27,057 nt of DNA from Pseudomonadota bacterium (GCA_023424215.1 JAFAEC010000051.1:1-27057), one strand, 5' to 3'. Positions 17,085-27,057 are shown, counted from the stretch's first letter. Program-made: numbers and translations. The notes: a model not told the origin generated them from the letters alone.

Positions 17085-17115
17085 CGGCGTCGTCTTTCCC
17101 GGCTAAGCTGACGGC

Positions 17116-18420
17116 ATGTCGCCATCGCAACCCGCGCCGCAGCCGTCGAAGCCCCAGGCGCCGGCGCTGGCCGTGCTGTTCTCGGTGGTGTTCATCAATC
17201 TGGTCGGCTTCGGCCTGGTGGTGCCGCTGCTGCCGTTCTTCGCGCTGAGCCTCGACGCCGCGGCGTGGCAGATCACCCTGATGTTCTCGGCCTATTCGCT
17301 GGGCCAGTTCTTCGCAGAGCCGTTCTGGGGGCGGCTGTCGGACCGGATCGGGCGCAAGCCGGTGCTGCTGGTGACCCTGGTCGCGAACGCCGTCGGCTAT
17401 CTGGCGCTGGCCTTCGTGCCGAACATCTGGCTGGCCATCGCCGTGCGGCTGTTCACCGGCCTCGGGGCCGGCAACATCTCGACGGTCCAGGGCTATGTCG
17501 CCGACGTCACCCCGCCCGAGAAGCGGGCTGGGCGGATGGGGCTGATCGGCGCCGCCTTCGGGCTGGGCTTCATCGTCGGTCCCGGGCTGGGCGGCCTGCT
17601 GACCCAGCCGCAGCTGGGCCGGCTGGGCTACCAGCTGCCGATCTTCACCGCCGCCGCGCTGGCGGCGCTCGCCGCCGTCGGCGTCATCGTCTTCCTGCGC
17701 GAGAGCCGGGCGAAGGCCGACCCGGCCGCGCCGCGCACGCCCTTCCTCGCGGGGCTGCAGGAGGCCCGGGCGAACCCGGTCGTGTCGCGCGTGCTGCTGG
17801 TGACGCTGGTCTACATGGCCGGCTTCTCGGCCATGGAGAGCGTGTTCGGCCTGTGGGCCGGCGACCGCTACGCCTGGGACGCGCGCGAGGTCGGCCTCGC
17901 CTTCATGATCGTCGGCATCGTCTCCACCCTGAACCAGGGCTTCTTCGCCGGCCGGCTGGCGCGGCGTTTCGGCGAGGCGCCGGTGCTGGCCTTCGGCATG
18001 CTGCTGTTCGGCAGTTCGCTGGTCGCCCAGGTGCTGGCGCCGGTAGCGTGGTTCCCGGCGGTTTCGCTCGACATCGGCTTCTGGACCCTGCCCGTCGTGC
18101 AGGGCTGGATCATCCCGATCGTCATGGCCGTCGGCGCGGCCGGCATGTCGCTGGCCATGCCCAATGTTTCAGCCCTGATCAGCCGCTCGACCCCGGCCGA
18201 CCGGCAGGGGGCGATGCTGGGGCTGAACATGGCCTCGGGCTCGATCGCCCGCATCTTCGGCCCGATCGCGGCGGGGACGCTGTACTCCGTGCTCGGCCAC
18301 GACTGGCCCTTCCTGGTCGGCGCGGCCCTGACCGTTCCCGCCGCGGTGCTGGCCGTCAATGCCGGCCGGGCCTTCCGGCGGCGCGAGGCCACCGCCCTCG
18401 CGGAAGCGCCGCAAACCTGA
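17116..18420 (+). CDS. MFS transporter, TetA-like drug-efflux type
   Basis: The 434-aa product is an inner-membrane major-facilitator protein with 12 predicted hydrophobic segments from residue 15 to about 420. The loop between helices 2 and 3 carries motif [15 protein letters not shown]. Helix 5 has the antiporter-like GPGLGGLL (motif C type), as in DHA1/TetA-type proton-coupled exporters. The first 14 residues are polar and Pro/Gln rich. It lies between infC and rpmI, genes that are adjacent in many bacteria, and is isolated from infC by a strong terminator. Substrate is unknown; no regulator gene is adjacent. Confidence 0.9.
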   Translation: MSPSQPAPQPSKPQAPALAVLFSVVFINLVGFGLVVPLLPFFALSLDAAAWQITLMFSAYSLGQFFAEPFWGRLSDRIGRKPVLLVTLVANAVGYLALAFVPNIWLAIAVRLFTGLGAGNISTVQGYVADVTPPEKRAGRMGLIGAAFGLGFIVGPGLGGLLTQPQLGRLGYQLPIFTAAALAALAAVGVIVFLRESRAKADPAAPRTPFLAGLQEARANPVVSRVLLVTLVYMAGFSAMESVFGLWAGDRYAWDAREVGLAFMIVGIVSTLNQGFFAGRLARRFGEAPVLAFGMLLFGSSLVAQVLAPVAWFPAVSLDIGFWTLPVVQGWIIPIVMAVGAAGMSLAMPNVSALISRSTPADRQGAMLGLNMASGSIARIFGPIAAGTLYSVLGHDWPFLVGAALTVPAAVLAVNAGRAFRRREATALAEAPQT

Positions 18421-18475
18421 ACTCCGCTTGCCTTCCGGGCCCGCTTCGACTAGAAGCCGCGCCTTCGCGTACCGG

Positions 18476-18548
18476 ACCGCCGGGCGAACAGGCATGCCTG
18501 GGCGGTTCCAAATCAGGGAGACCTCCCTTCGGGCTCAAGCAGCCCTGA
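18476..18548 (+). promoter_or_regulatory. Structured leader upstream of rpmI
   Basis: ACCGCC (18476-18481) can pair with GGCGGT (18501-18506) around a 12-bp palindrome CAGGCATGCCTG (18489-18500). Further on, TCAGGG (18513-18518) can pair with CCCTGA (18543-18548). Alternatively GGGCT (18531-18535) can pair with AGCCC (18541-18545). The last two pairings exclude each other. L20 is known to repress rpmI-rplT by binding leader RNA in other bacteria; whether this leader does so is inference. Confidence 0.3.
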
Positions 18549-18580
18549 GAGCGGTAGCCCCCTCAATAGAGAGAGTGAAA

Positions 18581-18778
18581 ATGCCGAAACTGAAGACGAA
18601 GTCGGGCGCCAAGAAGCGCTTCAAACTGACGGCGAGCGGCAAGGTCAAGGCCGGCGTGGCAGGCAAGCGCCACCGGCTGATCAGCCACAACTCGAAGTAC
18701 ATCCGCCAGAACCGCGGCACCGCGGTGATGTCGGACGCCGACGCCAAGAAGATCAAGTCCTACATGCCGTACGCCTGA
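18581..18778 (+). CDS. rpmI: 50S ribosomal protein L35
   Basis: The 65-aa product is highly basic and begins [21 protein letters not shown], the universal L35 start, then [12 protein letters not shown]. The length is normal for the family. It is preceded by a GAGAG ribosome site and a 160-nt gap from the MFS gene that holds potential hairpins. rplT follows after 104 nt, the classical L35-L20 pairing. Confidence 0.97.
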   Translation: MPKLKTKSGAKKRFKLTASGKVKAGVAGKRHRLISHNSKYIRQNRGTAVMSDADAKKIKSYMPYA

Positions 18779-18822
18779 TCGGCGCACGCATCTCGATCTC
18801 CAAGCGCATCAGTTTGAACCAA

Positions 18823-18866
18823 AGCCCCTCATGGAGCGAGCGCCCGCGGCGCGAGCGATAGGGGTT
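18823..18866 (+). promoter_or_regulatory. Hairpin between rpmI and rplT (candidate L20 control site)
   Basis: AGCCCCT (18823-18829) can pair with AGGGGTT (18860-18866), including one G-U pair, and encloses a nested GCGCC-CGC-GGCGC hairpin (18840-18852). The structure ends 16 nt before the rplT ATG at 18883, close to its ribosome site. It has no T-run. A role in L20 autocontrol is a guess from position. Confidence 0.3.
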
Positions 18867-18882
18867 CTCGAAGAGAAAAATC

Positions 18883-19236
18883 ATGGCTCGCGTCACCCGG
18901 GGCGTTACGTCCCACGCCAAGCACAAGAAGGTCCTGAAGCAGGCCAAGGGCTTCTACGGCCGCCGCAAGAACACCATCCGCGCCGCCAAGGCCGCGGTCG
19001 ACCGCGCCGGGCAGTACGCCTACCGCGACCGCCGCACCAAGAAGCGCAACTTCCGCGCCCTGTGGATCCAGCGCATCAACGCCGCCGCGCGTCTGGAAGG
19101 CTTCACCTACAGCCAGTTCATCCACGGCCTGGGCAAGGCCGGCATCGAGCTGGACCGCAAGGTGCTCGCCGCCATGGCCGCCGACGAAGCCGCCTTCAAG
19201 GCGGTCGCCGACAAGGTCCGCGCCGCGCTGGCGTAA
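18883..19236 (+). CDS. rplT: 50S ribosomal protein L20
   Basis: The 117-aa product binds 23S rRNA early in large-subunit assembly. The start [20 protein letters not shown] and the segments [15 protein letters not shown] and [20 protein letters not shown] are diagnostic, as is the [17 protein letters not shown] stretch near the C-terminus. Length is normal. It lies between rpmI and pheS and is followed 23 bp later by a strong terminator-like hairpin. Confidence 0.97.
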   Translation: MARVTRGVTSHAKHKKVLKQAKGFYGRRKNTIRAAKAAVDRAGQYAYRDRRTKKRNFRALWIQRINAAARLEGFTYSQFIHGLGKAGIELDRKVLAAMAADEAAFKAVADKVRAALA

Positions 19237-19259
19237 GCTTTTCCGGAGACGGAAGACGC

Positions 19260-19292
19260 AAAAGCCCTCCGGCGCGCGCCGGGGGGCTTTTT
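19260..19292 (+). terminator. Terminator between rplT and pheS
   Basis: AAAAGCCCTCCGGC (19260-19273) pairs with GCCGGGGGGCTTTT (19278-19291) across a GCGC loop, 14 bp with a single G-U wobble, followed by another T. It is an A-tract/U-tract type and could work on both strands. It ends 34 bp before the pheS ATG, so pheST expression must rely on readthrough or on a promoter within or before the hairpin. Confidence 0.9.
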
Positions 19293-19326
19293 GCTTTCCG
19301 CCGCAGCCGCTAGACGACAGGCCGAC

Positions 19327-20403
19327 ATGACCGACCTCGCCCAGCTTGAACTCGACCTGATCAACGCCATCGGGGCGGCGGAGACCGCCGCCGCGGTGGA
19401 GGAGCTGCGCGTCGCGGCGCTGGGCAAACAGGGCTCGATCTCGGGCCTGCTCAAGGGCATGGGGGCGATGAGCCCGGAAGAGCGGCGCGAACGCGGGCCG
19501 ATGATCAACGGCCTGCGCGACCGGGTGTCGGCGGCGCTGGCGGCGCGCAAGGCCGAGCTGGAGGCGGCCGAGCTGGACGCCCGGCTGAAGGCCGAACACG
19601 TCGACCTGACCCTGCCGTCGCGACCCCGCCGCAGGGGCAGCGTCCACCCGACCATGCAGGTGATGGACGAGATGGTCGCCATCTTCGCCGACATGGGCTT
19701 CGCGGTGGCGGAAGGTCCCGACATCGAGGACGACTTCCACAACTTCACCGCCCTGAACTTCCCGCCCAAACACCCGGCGCGGGAGATGCACGACACCTTC
19801 TTCCTGACGCCCGATCCGGAGACCGGCGAGCGCAAGGTGCTGCGCACCCACACCAGTCCGGTGCAGGTGCGGACGATGCAGAGCCAGAAGCCGCCGATCC
19901 GGATCATCGCCCCGGGCCGGACCTTCCGGAAGGACAGCGACGCCACCCACACGCCGATGTTCCACCAGGTCGAGGGCCTGGTGATCGACAAGGGCGTGCA
20001 CATGGGCCACTTGAAGTGGACCCTCGAGACCTTCGTCGCCCGCTTCTTCGAGGTCGACGACGTCGACGCCCGCTTCCGGCCGCACCACTTCCCGTTCACC
20101 GAGCCCTCGGCCGAGATGGACATCCGCTGCGACCGCTCCGGCGGCGAGCTGAAGCTGAACGAAGGCGACGGGTGGATGGAGATCCTCGGCTGCGGGATGG
20201 TCCACCCCAATGTGCTGCGCAACTGCGGCATCGATCCGGACGAATACCAGGGCTTCGCCTTCGGCATGGGCGTCGACCGCCTGGCCATGCTGAAGTACGG
20301 CATCCCCGACCTGCGCCCGATGTTCGAGGCCGACACCCGGTGGCTGGCCCACTACGGCTTCTCGGCCTTCGCCGCGCCGAACCCCGCTTCAGGATTGAGC
20401 TGA
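19327..20403 (+). CDS. pheS: Phenylalanyl-tRNA synthetase alpha subunit
   Basis: The 358-aa product is the catalytic subunit of the alpha2-beta2 enzyme that charges tRNA-Phe. The N-terminal coiled coil (1 to about 90) includes [14 protein letters not shown]. The class II core carries motif 2, [19 protein letters not shown], and motif 3, [18 protein letters not shown]. Length is normal. The ATG at 19327 gives the conserved N-terminus; the longer open frame begins in the terminator. A 139-aa gene follows after 4 nt, and pheT after that. Confidence 0.97.
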   Translation: MTDLAQLELDLINAIGAAETAAAVEELRVAALGKQGSISGLLKGMGAMSPEERRERGPMINGLRDRVSAALAARKAELEAAELDARLKAEHVDLTLPSRPRRRGSVHPTMQVMDEMVAIFADMGFAVAEGPDIEDDFHNFTALNFPPKHPAREMHDTFFLTPDPETGERKVLRTHTSPVQVRTMQSQKPPIRIIAPGRTFRKDSDATHTPMFHQVEGLVIDKGVHMGHLKWTLETFVARFFEVDDVDARFRPHHFPFTEPSAEMDIRCDRSGGELKLNEGDGWMEILGCGMVHPNVLRNCGIDPDEYQGFAFGMGVDRLAMLKYGIPDLRPMFEADTRWLAHYGFSAFAAPNPASGLS

Positions 20404-20407
20404 GCCC

Positions 20408-20827
20408 ATGACCGACACCTCACAGATGTCCGCCGAGGAAAAGGCCGGCCGCGCCCTGGTCGCCCGGACCAGCTTCGAGAAGGAGGCCGTCTGGCTGCCC
20501 TCGCTCGCCGTGCAGCACTGGAACGCGGGCCAGACCGTCATCGAGGGCAAGACCTTCACCGACTGCCTGATCGAGGGCCCGGCGGTGATGGCGGTGATGA
20601 ACGGAACCGTGTTCGACAGCTGCGCCATGGGCTCGACCTCCGACATGCGCAACCTGCTCTACCGGCCGGTCAGCCGCGAGAAGCTGGCCGGGGTCGTCGG
20701 CGTGTCGAACTGCCGGTTCGTGCGCTGCCGCTTCGCCCAGGTGGGCTTCACCGGCTCGGACGAGCTGCTGGACGAACTGGCGGGCATCAAGTCGGTGTCC
20801 AGCACGGCCGGGGGCCCGGCGGCGTGA
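20408..20827 (+). CDS. Small pentapeptide-like protein encoded within the pheST operon
   Basis: The 139-aa product has no signal or membrane segment. From residue 48 it shows five-residue units with a central Phe or other hydrophobic residue: [10 protein letters not shown] (48-57), [10 protein letters not shown] (67-76) and three consecutive units [15 protein letters not shown] (102-116). This is the pattern of a short pentapeptide beta-helix, with Cys in place of the usual Ala. A non-repeat loop RNLLYRP (81-87) interrupts it. The ATG lies 4 nt after the pheS stop and the TGA overlaps the pheT GTG start by 4 nt, so it must be co-transcribed and is probably coupled to pheT. Codon use looks like its neighbours. 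Its function is unknown; a link to PheRS rests only on position. Confidence 0.8.
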   Translation: MTDTSQMSAEEKAGRALVARTSFEKEAVWLPSLAVQHWNAGQTVIEGKTFTDCLIEGPAVMAVMNGTVFDSCAMGSTSDMRNLLYRPVSREKLAGVVGVSNCRFVRCRFAQVGFTGSDELLDELAGIKSVSSTAGGPAA

Positions 20828-23247
20828 AGTTCACCCTTTCCTGGCTGAAGGAACATCTCGACACCACGGCCGAGGTCGACGCCGTGGCCGAGGCCATGAC
20901 CATGGCCGGCCTCGAGGTCGAGGAGGTTCATGACCCGGTGGCGGCGCTGGCGCCGTTCACGGTGGCGCGCATCGTGTCCGCCGGGCGGCACCCGAACGCC
21001 GACCGGCTGCAGGTCTGCCAGGTCGACACCGTCGACGGCATGAAAGAGATCGTCTGCGGCGCGCCGAACGCACGCGCGGGCCTGACCACCATCTACGCCC
21101 CGATCGGCGCCTATGTGCCCGGCCTCGGCGTGACCCTCGTCGAGAAGCCGGTGCGCGGCGTGGTCTCGCACGGCATGCTGTGCTCGGCCGCCGAGCTGCA
21201 GCTGTCGGCCGAGAGCGACGGCATCCTCGAACTGGACGACGACCTGCAGGTGGGCCAGCCGGCCGCCGGCGTGTTCGGCGCCGAGCCGGTTATCGACTTC
21301 GAGGTCACTCCCAACCGGTCCGACTGGCTGGGCGTCGCCGGCATCGCCCGCGACCTCGCCGCCGCCGGCGTGGGCACGCCGAAGACGCCGGCCATCGAGC
21401 CGGTGGCCGGAACCTTCCCCTCGCCCGTCTCGGTGCGCCTGGAGGCGCCGGAGATGTGCCCGGTGTTCGCCGGTCGGGTCATCCGCGGCGTCAGGAACGG
21501 TCCCTCGCCCGACTGGCTGCAGCACCGGCTGACCGCCATCGGGCTCAGGCCGATCAACCGGCTGGTCGACATCACCAACCTGGTCTCCTACGACCGCGCC
21601 CGCCCGCTGCACGTCTACGACATGGCCCGACTCGTCGGGCCCGAGATCGTCGTGCGCGGCGGCCAGGCCTCCGGAGCCGCCGAGGGCATCGCCGCCGGCA
21701 CGCCCGAGCACCTGATCGCGCTGGACGGCAAGACCTACACGGTCGATGCCACCATGTGCGTCATCGCCGACGCCGCCGGGGAGCGGCCCATCGGCCTGGG
21801 CGGGGTCATGGGCGGGGAGTCGACCGGCTGTTCGGACGAGACCGTCGACGTCTTCGTCGAGAGCGCCTGGTTCGACCCGATCGTCACGGCCCAGACCGGC
21901 CGCACGCTCAGCCTGAACTCGGACGCCCAGTACCGCTTCGCGCGCGGCGTCGATCCGGCCTCGGTCGTGCCGGGGCTGGAGCTGGCCACGCGGTTGATCC
22001 TCGACCTGTGCGGCGGCGAGGCCTCGGAGATAGTGCTGGCCGGACAGGCCTCCGCCGATCCCGCCGGCTTCGCCTTCGACCCGGCGCGCGTCGCCGCCCT
22101 GACCGGACTGTCGTTGACCGACGACCGCATCGCGGAAATCCTCGCTGCGCTCGGCTTCGAGGTGCGCCGCGGCGCCCCGTGGACCGTGACCCCGCCGTCG
22201 TGGCGGCGCGACGTCGAGGGGGCGGCCGATCTGGTCGAGGAGATCGCCCGCATCGAGGGCTACGGCGAGCTGCCGTCCACGCCCCTGCCCGACCTCGGCG
22301 CCCCGGCCAGGGGCGTGCTGAACCCGCGGCAGGCGCGGGTGCGCACCGCCCGCCGCGCCCTCGCCGCCATGGGCTACGCCGAGGCCGTCACCTGGTCCTT
22401 CACCCGGCAGTCGACTGCGGCCCTGTTCGGCGGCGGCGGCGAGCGGCTGGTGCTGGAGAACCCGATCGCCGCCGACCTCGACTGCATGCGGCCCTCGGCC
22501 CTGCCCAACCTGATCGAGGCGGCCGCCCGCAACGCCGCGCGCGGCCACCCGGACGCCGCCCTGTTCGAGATCGGCCCGGTCTATCTGGACGACAGCCCGA
22601 CCGGTCAGCGGACCGTCATCGCCGGCCTCACCGCTCCGAAATCGCCGCGCCACTGGGGCGGGACGGCCGAGGACGCCCTGTTCGCCGTGAAGGGCGACCT
22701 GATGGCCCTGCTGGAGGAGCTGGGCGCGCCGGTCGCCTCGCTGCAGCTGGTCCAGGGCCAGAACCGCGACTGGTGGCACCCCGGCCGCTCGGCCCGGCTG
22801 CAGCTGGGCCCGAAGAACGTGATGGCCGAGTTCGGCGCCCTGCACCCGCGCGTGCTCAAGGCGCTGGACGCCGACGGGCCCATGCTGGCCTTCGAGATCG
22901 TGCTGGACGCCGTGCCGGAGCCGCGCGGCAAGGCCGGCAAGGCGCGGGGCGCGGCCAACCTGTCGACCCTGATGCCCCTGACCCGCGACTTCGCCTTCGT
23001 GGTCGAGGATGGCCGGCCGACGGGCGATCTGGTCCGGGCGGTGGCGGGCGCCGACAAGACGCTCATCGCCGAGGTGCGGGTGTTCGACCTCTACCGCGGC
23101 GCCGGCGTGCCCGAGGGCATGAAGTCCGTGGCGCTGGAGGTGGTCGTGCAGCCGCGCGAGGCGACCCTGGCGGAGGCGGACATCGAGTCGCTGTCGGCGA
23201 AGATCGTGGCCGCCGCGGGCAAGGCCGGAGCGACGCTGCGGGCCTAG
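20824..23247 (+). CDS. pheT: Phenylalanyl-tRNA synthetase beta subunit
   Basis: The 807-aa product is the large subunit of PheRS. In order it has the start [14 protein letters not shown], a tRNA-binding OB domain (about 40-150, with [16 protein letters not shown]), the B3/B4 editing domain with [15 protein letters not shown] and GLGGVMGGE, the B5 domain (about 400-470), a catalytic-like core, and the ferredoxin-fold anticodon-binding domain at the end ([13 protein letters not shown] onward, about 718-807). The start is a GTG at 20824 that overlaps the stop of the 139-aa gene. The complete domain set indicates a functional editing-competent enzyme. Confidence 0.97.
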   Translation: MKFTLSWLKEHLDTTAEVDAVAEAMTMAGLEVEEVHDPVAALAPFTVARIVSAGRHPNADRLQVCQVDTVDGMKEIVCGAPNARAGLTTIYAPIGAYVPGLGVTLVEKPVRGVVSHGMLCSAAELQLSAESDGILELDDDLQVGQPAAGVFGAEPVIDFEVTPNRSDWLGVAGIARDLAAAGVGTPKTPAIEPVAGTFPSPVSVRLEAPEMCPVFAGRVIRGVRNGPSPDWLQHRLTAIGLRPINRLVDITNLVSYDRARPLHVYDMARLVGPEIVVRGGQASGAAEGIAAGTPEHLIALDGKTYTVDATMCVIADAAGERPIGLGGVMGGESTGCSDETVDVFVESAWFDPIVTAQTGRTLSLNSDAQYRFARGVDPASVVPGLELATRLILDLCGGEASEIVLAGQASADPAGFAFDPARVAALTGLSLTDDRIAEILAALGFEVRRGAPWTVTPPSWRRDVEGAADLVEEIARIEGYGELPSTPLPDLGAPARGVLNPRQARVRTARRALAAMGYAEAVTWSFTRQSTAALFGGGGERLVLENPIAADLDCMRPSALPNLIEAAARNAARGHPDAALFEIGPVYLDDSPTGQRTVIAGLTAPKSPRHWGGTAEDALFAVKGDLMALLEELGAPVASLQLVQGQNRDWWHPGRSARLQLGPKNVMAEFGALHPRVLKALDADGPMLAFEIVLDAVPEPRGKAGKARGAANLSTLMPLTRDFAFVVEDGRPTGDLVRAVAGADKTLIAEVRVFDLYRGAGVPEGMKSVALEVVVQPREATLAEADIESLSAKIVAAAGKAGATLRA

Positions 23248-23268
23248 GCCGATGCGCCCCGGGGCGGA

Positions 23269-24708
<1,440 letters not shown>

Positions 24709-24839
24709 GTCTCGCTCCTCGCCGCCCCGAGTTTCGACAACCGCCGATATGGAGGGTCGCCCACGTCCTAGCGGCCCCGGCGCGACTGTCACGTTAAAGC
24801 GGCGTCACCTCGGGCTGGCGGAGGCGCGACAACCTCTCG

Positions 24840-24866
24840 TTAACCTTGCCGCCGCAAGGCTGACTC
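24840..24866. promoter_or_regulatory. TTAACC motif and CCTTGC/GCAAGG inverted repeat before the DUF1134 gene
   Basis: In the 232-bp divergent region, TTAACC (24840-24845) overlaps a perfect 6-bp inverted repeat CCTTGC-CGCC-GCAAGG (24844-24859), followed by a GACTC (GANTC) site at 24862-24866. TTAACC is half of the CtrA box and GANTC the CcrM methylation site in Caulobacterales, but the second TTAA half-site is not at the required spacing. The rest of the region shows nothing else I can name. Confidence 0.25.
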
Positions 24867-24940
24867 AAAGAGCGGCGACGGTGAAGCCGAACGTCCGCGC
24901 GACCCGTGCGCGCCGTCCCCCCCGCCTTCGGAGCCAGAGC

Positions 24941-25552
24941 ATGCACCGCCGCCAGATGATCCTTTCGGGCCTCGCCGCCAGCGCCGGCGTCACCGGCCTG
25001 TCCGCCTGCGCCTCGAACGGCCCGGCCGATCCGAACTATCCGATCCGCTCGGACCAGACGGCGCCCGCCTATACGGCCGACGAGTTGGTCGCCGCCGGCT
25101 CGCGCGAGCTGGGCATCGCGGCCGAGGCCATCGGCGGGGCGATCGAGCGCATCTTCGCCGACCAGGGCGACCGGCCCACCGCCTACATCGCCGGCGAAGA
25201 GGCCGCGGGGGCGGTCGGCGTCGGCCTGCGCTATGGCCGCGGCGCCCTGCACATGAAGGACCTGTCGGCGTCGCAGGAGGTGTTCTGGCAAGGCATTTCG
25301 ATCGGCTGGGACGTGGGCGGCAACGGCAGCCGGGTCTTCACCCTGGTCTACGGCCTCTACCACCCCGACATGATCTACCGTCGCTACCCCGGCGTGGAAG
25401 GCTCGGCCTATCTGGTCGGCGGCCTGGGCGTGAACTACCAGCGCGCCGACGGCATCGTGCTGGCCCCGATCCGCACCGGCGTCGGCCTGCGTCTCGGCGC
25501 CAACGTCGGCACCATGGCCTACAGCCGCCAGCGCAACATCCTGCCGTTCTGA
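24941..25552 (+). CDS. DUF1134-family lipoprotein
   Basis: The 203-aa product starts with an RR-containing signal, MHRRQMILSGLAAS, ending in lipobox LSAC, suggesting Tat or Sec export and lipid attachment. The domain carries the family pattern: GEEAAGAVGVGLRYGRG (about 87-103), VFWQGISIGWDVGGNGSRVF, YRRYPGVEGSAYLVGGLGV and VLAPIRTGVGLRLGANVG near the C-terminus. DUF1134 proteins are common in alphaproteobacteria and related to YSC84-like proteins; their function is not established. The ATG at 24941 gives the signal; upstream in-frame sequence runs into the neighbouring gene antisense. Confidence 0.9.
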   Translation: MHRRQMILSGLAASAGVTGLSACASNGPADPNYPIRSDQTAPAYTADELVAAGSRELGIAAEAIGGAIERIFADQGDRPTAYIAGEEAAGAVGVGLRYGRGALHMKDLSASQEVFWQGISIGWDVGGNGSRVFTLVYGLYHPDMIYRRYPGVEGSAYLVGGLGVNYQRADGIVLAPIRTGVGLRLGANVGTMAYSRQRNILPF

Positions 25553-25613
25553 CCGGACGACTTGTCCCGGCGCGCGCAGCCCCCAGATGCGCCCTGAACA
25601 AGGGGCGACAGCC

Positions 25614-26234
25614 ATGGCGAACGAAGACGCGCGGACGTTCTGGGATCAGCGGTACGAGGGCGAAGCCTACCGGTTCGGGGAGGAGCCCAACGCCTTCCTG
25701 TCCCGCCAGGTCCATCGGCTCGCGCCCGGCCAGAGCGCCCTGGCGGTGGCGGACGGCGAGGGCCGGAACGGAGTCTGGCTGGCCCGTCAGGGGCTGGAGG
25801 TCCTCTCCACCGACATCTCGCCCCGGGCCGTCGCCAAGGCGAAGGCGCTCGCCGCGCGGCACGGCGTGGAGATCGATGCGCGCCTGGCCGATCTGGACGA
25901 CTGGGACTGGCCGGTCGGGACGATGGACGTGGCCGTCGCGATCTTCATCCAGTTCGCCGGCCCCGGGGCTCGCCGGCGGCATTTCGCGGCGTTGAAGGCG
26001 GCGCTGAAGCCGGGCGGCCTGCTGCTGCTGGAAGGCTACCGTCCGGAACAGATCGCCTACGGCACCGGCGGACCGGGCGTGGTCGAGAACCTCTACACCG
26101 AGGCGCTGCTGCGCGCGGCGTTCGGCGATTTCGAGATCCTTGAACTGACCGCCTACGACGCCGCCCTGACCGAGGGCGACGCCCATGCGGGGCCGTCGGC
26201 GCTGATCGACCTGGTCGCCCGCAAGCCGGCCTGA
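25614..26234 (+). CDS. Class I SAM-dependent methyltransferase
   Basis: The 206-aa product is cytoplasmic and starts with the common FWDQRYEGEAYRFGEEPNAF segment. The SAM-binding loop reads ALAVADGEGRNGVWLA (about 43-58), followed by an acidic residue after the second strand (STDIS) and LKPGGLLLLEGY. It resembles the TehB/thiopurine-type small methyltransferases that act on small molecules or metalloids. The substrate cannot be read from sequence. AAGGGG about 9 nt upstream favours the ATG at 25614 over one nine codons earlier. It follows the DUF1134 gene on the same strand and converges on the SDR gene with 17 bp between stops. Confidence 0.88.
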   Translation: MANEDARTFWDQRYEGEAYRFGEEPNAFLSRQVHRLAPGQSALAVADGEGRNGVWLARQGLEVLSTDISPRAVAKAKALAARHGVEIDARLADLDDWDWPVGTMDVAVAIFIQFAGPGARRRHFAALKAALKPGGLLLLEGYRPEQIAYGTGGPGVVENLYTEALLRAAFGDFEILELTAYDAALTEGDAHAGPSALIDLVARKPA

Positions 26235-26251
26235 GCGGCCGGCCCGCCAGA

Positions 26252-27057
26252 TCAGAGCAGGCTTTCAAGCCCCTCGCGCCAGCTCGTGAAGCGCGGCCGC
26301 CAGCCCAGCTCGGCCTTGGCGCGGGCGTTCGAGAGACGCTTCGAGTCCCGGTAGAAGCGGCGCATGGCGTCGCTGACCGAGGGATCGTCGAGGGCGACCT
26401 CGGGCGGTTCGGGCACGCCCAGCCGGCGGGCGGCCCCTGCCATGACCACATCCGCCGCCGCCGGCTCGTCGTCGCACAGGGTGTAGGCGCGGCCGGGGTG
26501 CGGCCGGGCCATGGAGGCGAAGAAGCCGGCCACGGCGTCGTCGACGTGGATGCGGTTGAAGACCTGTCCGGGCTTGCGGACGATCCGCGCCGACCCCTCG
26601 CGCAGCCGGTCCAGGGGCGAACGGCCCGGACCGTAGAGCGCCGGCAGGCGGAAGATCTGCACCGTCAGCCCCATGCCCTGCCCGGCGTCGAGCCAGTCAC
26701 GCTCGGCCCGCACCCGCCGGGCGCCTTCCAGCGAGGCGGCGTTGAGGGGATCGTCCTCGAAGGCCCAGCCGCCCGCCCGGTCGCCGTAGACGGCGGTCGA
26801 GGAGACGTAGCCGATCCAGTCGGGATAGGCCCCGGTGCGGGTGAGCGCCGGAATCAGGCGCTGCAGACCCGAACAGCCGGCTGGGTCCGGCGGCGCGGTG
26901 ACGAGGATGGCCGATGCGCCGGCGACCGCGCCATCCAGCGCCGTGGCGTCCTCGGGATCGAGGGCGGTGTAGCCCTCCGCCGCCAGCGCCTCGCGCCGGG
27001 CGGGATCGCGGCTGGTCAGCGCCGCCCGTCCGCCGCGCCGCACGGCCTCGCGGGCGG
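26252..27057 (-). CDS. NAD(P)-dependent epimerase/SDR family protein (5' end outside the window)
   Basis: About 268 residues are visible; the frame stays open through the right edge, so the Rossmann start (G-x-x-G-x-x-G) lies outside. The GTG at 27043 is internal, since the codons before it (A-R-E-A) continue the expected first helix. Visible are LTSRDP at the end of the second strand, ILVTAPPD, the SSTAVYGDR active-site segment, FRLPALYGPGRSPLDRL, IHVDDAV, and a C-terminal SDSKRLSNARAKAELGW-type ending. The usual YxxxK lysine is replaced (Y-G-D-R), as in atypical YeeZ-like extended SDRs. Substrate is unknown. Confidence 0.85.
   Translation of the reverse strand, partial: AREAVRRGGRAALTSRDPARREALAAEGYTALDPEDATALDGAVAGASAILVTAPPDPAGCSGLQRLIPALTRTGAYPDWIGYVSSTAVYGDRAGGWAFEDDPLNAASLEGARRVRAERDWLDAGQGMGLTVQIFRLPALYGPGRSPLDRLREGSARIVRKPGQVFNRIHVDDAVAGFFASMARPHPGRAYTLCDDEPAAADVVMAGAARRLGVPEPPEVALDDPSVSDAMRRFYRDSKRLSNARAKAELGWRPRFTSWREGLESLL

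Noticed and set aside
24794..24843. Full CtrA box (TTAA-N7-TTAA) in the divergent region
   Set aside because: The two TTAA motifs are 46 bp apart start to start, not the required 11 bp.

Overview
The window is very GC-rich DNA (roughly 70% by eye), densely coded on both strands, with mostly short intergenic gaps. The protein families point to an alphaproteobacterium, most likely one of the Caulobacterales (Brevundimonas, Caulobacter or Phenylobacterium type). The pointers are a DUF1134 lipoprotein, an IbpA-type Hsp20 with a ROSE-like leader, pentapeptide proteins of a type I associate with this group, and the form of IF-3. The genus is an inference. I see no rRNA, tRNA, insertion sequence, prophage, CRISPR array or replication origin. 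This reads as core chromosome with a few lineage-specific genes.

Layout, left to right. (1) 54-1877 (-): two tandem paralogous exported methyltransferase-like proteins. (2) 2133-2597 (+): an Hsp20 chaperone with a structured leader and a strong terminator. (3) 6590-2656 (-): a probable four-gene run of gpmA, a deaminase-only RibD paralogue, and two translationally coupled pentapeptide-repeat proteins. (4) 6774-8270 (+): a phosphomannomutase/phosphoglucomutase. It converges on a YeiH-family exporter (9404-8280, -), which is divergent from a DUF1232 membrane protein (9438-9836, +). (5) 11191-9842 (-) glmM and 11365-13179 (+) glmS are divergent, with galU following glmS. With the hexomutase these supply UDP-GlcNAc, UDP-glucose and mannose/glucose phosphates for the envelope. 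(6) 15342-14119 (-): an alpha/beta hydrolase and two paralogous small lipoproteins. A GT9 glycosyltransferase runs divergently. (7) 16489-23247 (+): a translation block of infC, an MFS transporter, rpmI, rplT, pheS, a small pentapeptide-like ORF and pheT. (8) 23269-27057: a degenerate S41 peptidase (-), a DUF1134 lipoprotein (+), a class I methyltransferase (+) and a truncated SDR epimerase (-).

The observations most worth following up are these. A 139-aa pentapeptide-like protein lies inside the pheS-pheT operon and overlaps pheT by 4 nt. infC most likely starts at a non-canonical ATT, because the Shine-Dalgarno is spaced for ATT and not for the downstream ATG. A ROSE-like thermometer hairpin precedes hsp20. 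Two large pentapeptide proteins share the same non-repeat insert. A terminator-like hairpin sits in the glmS leader. Two related small lipoproteins lie in tandem. I did not find a convincing new defence or mobile system, and most of the window is ordinary housekeeping DNA.
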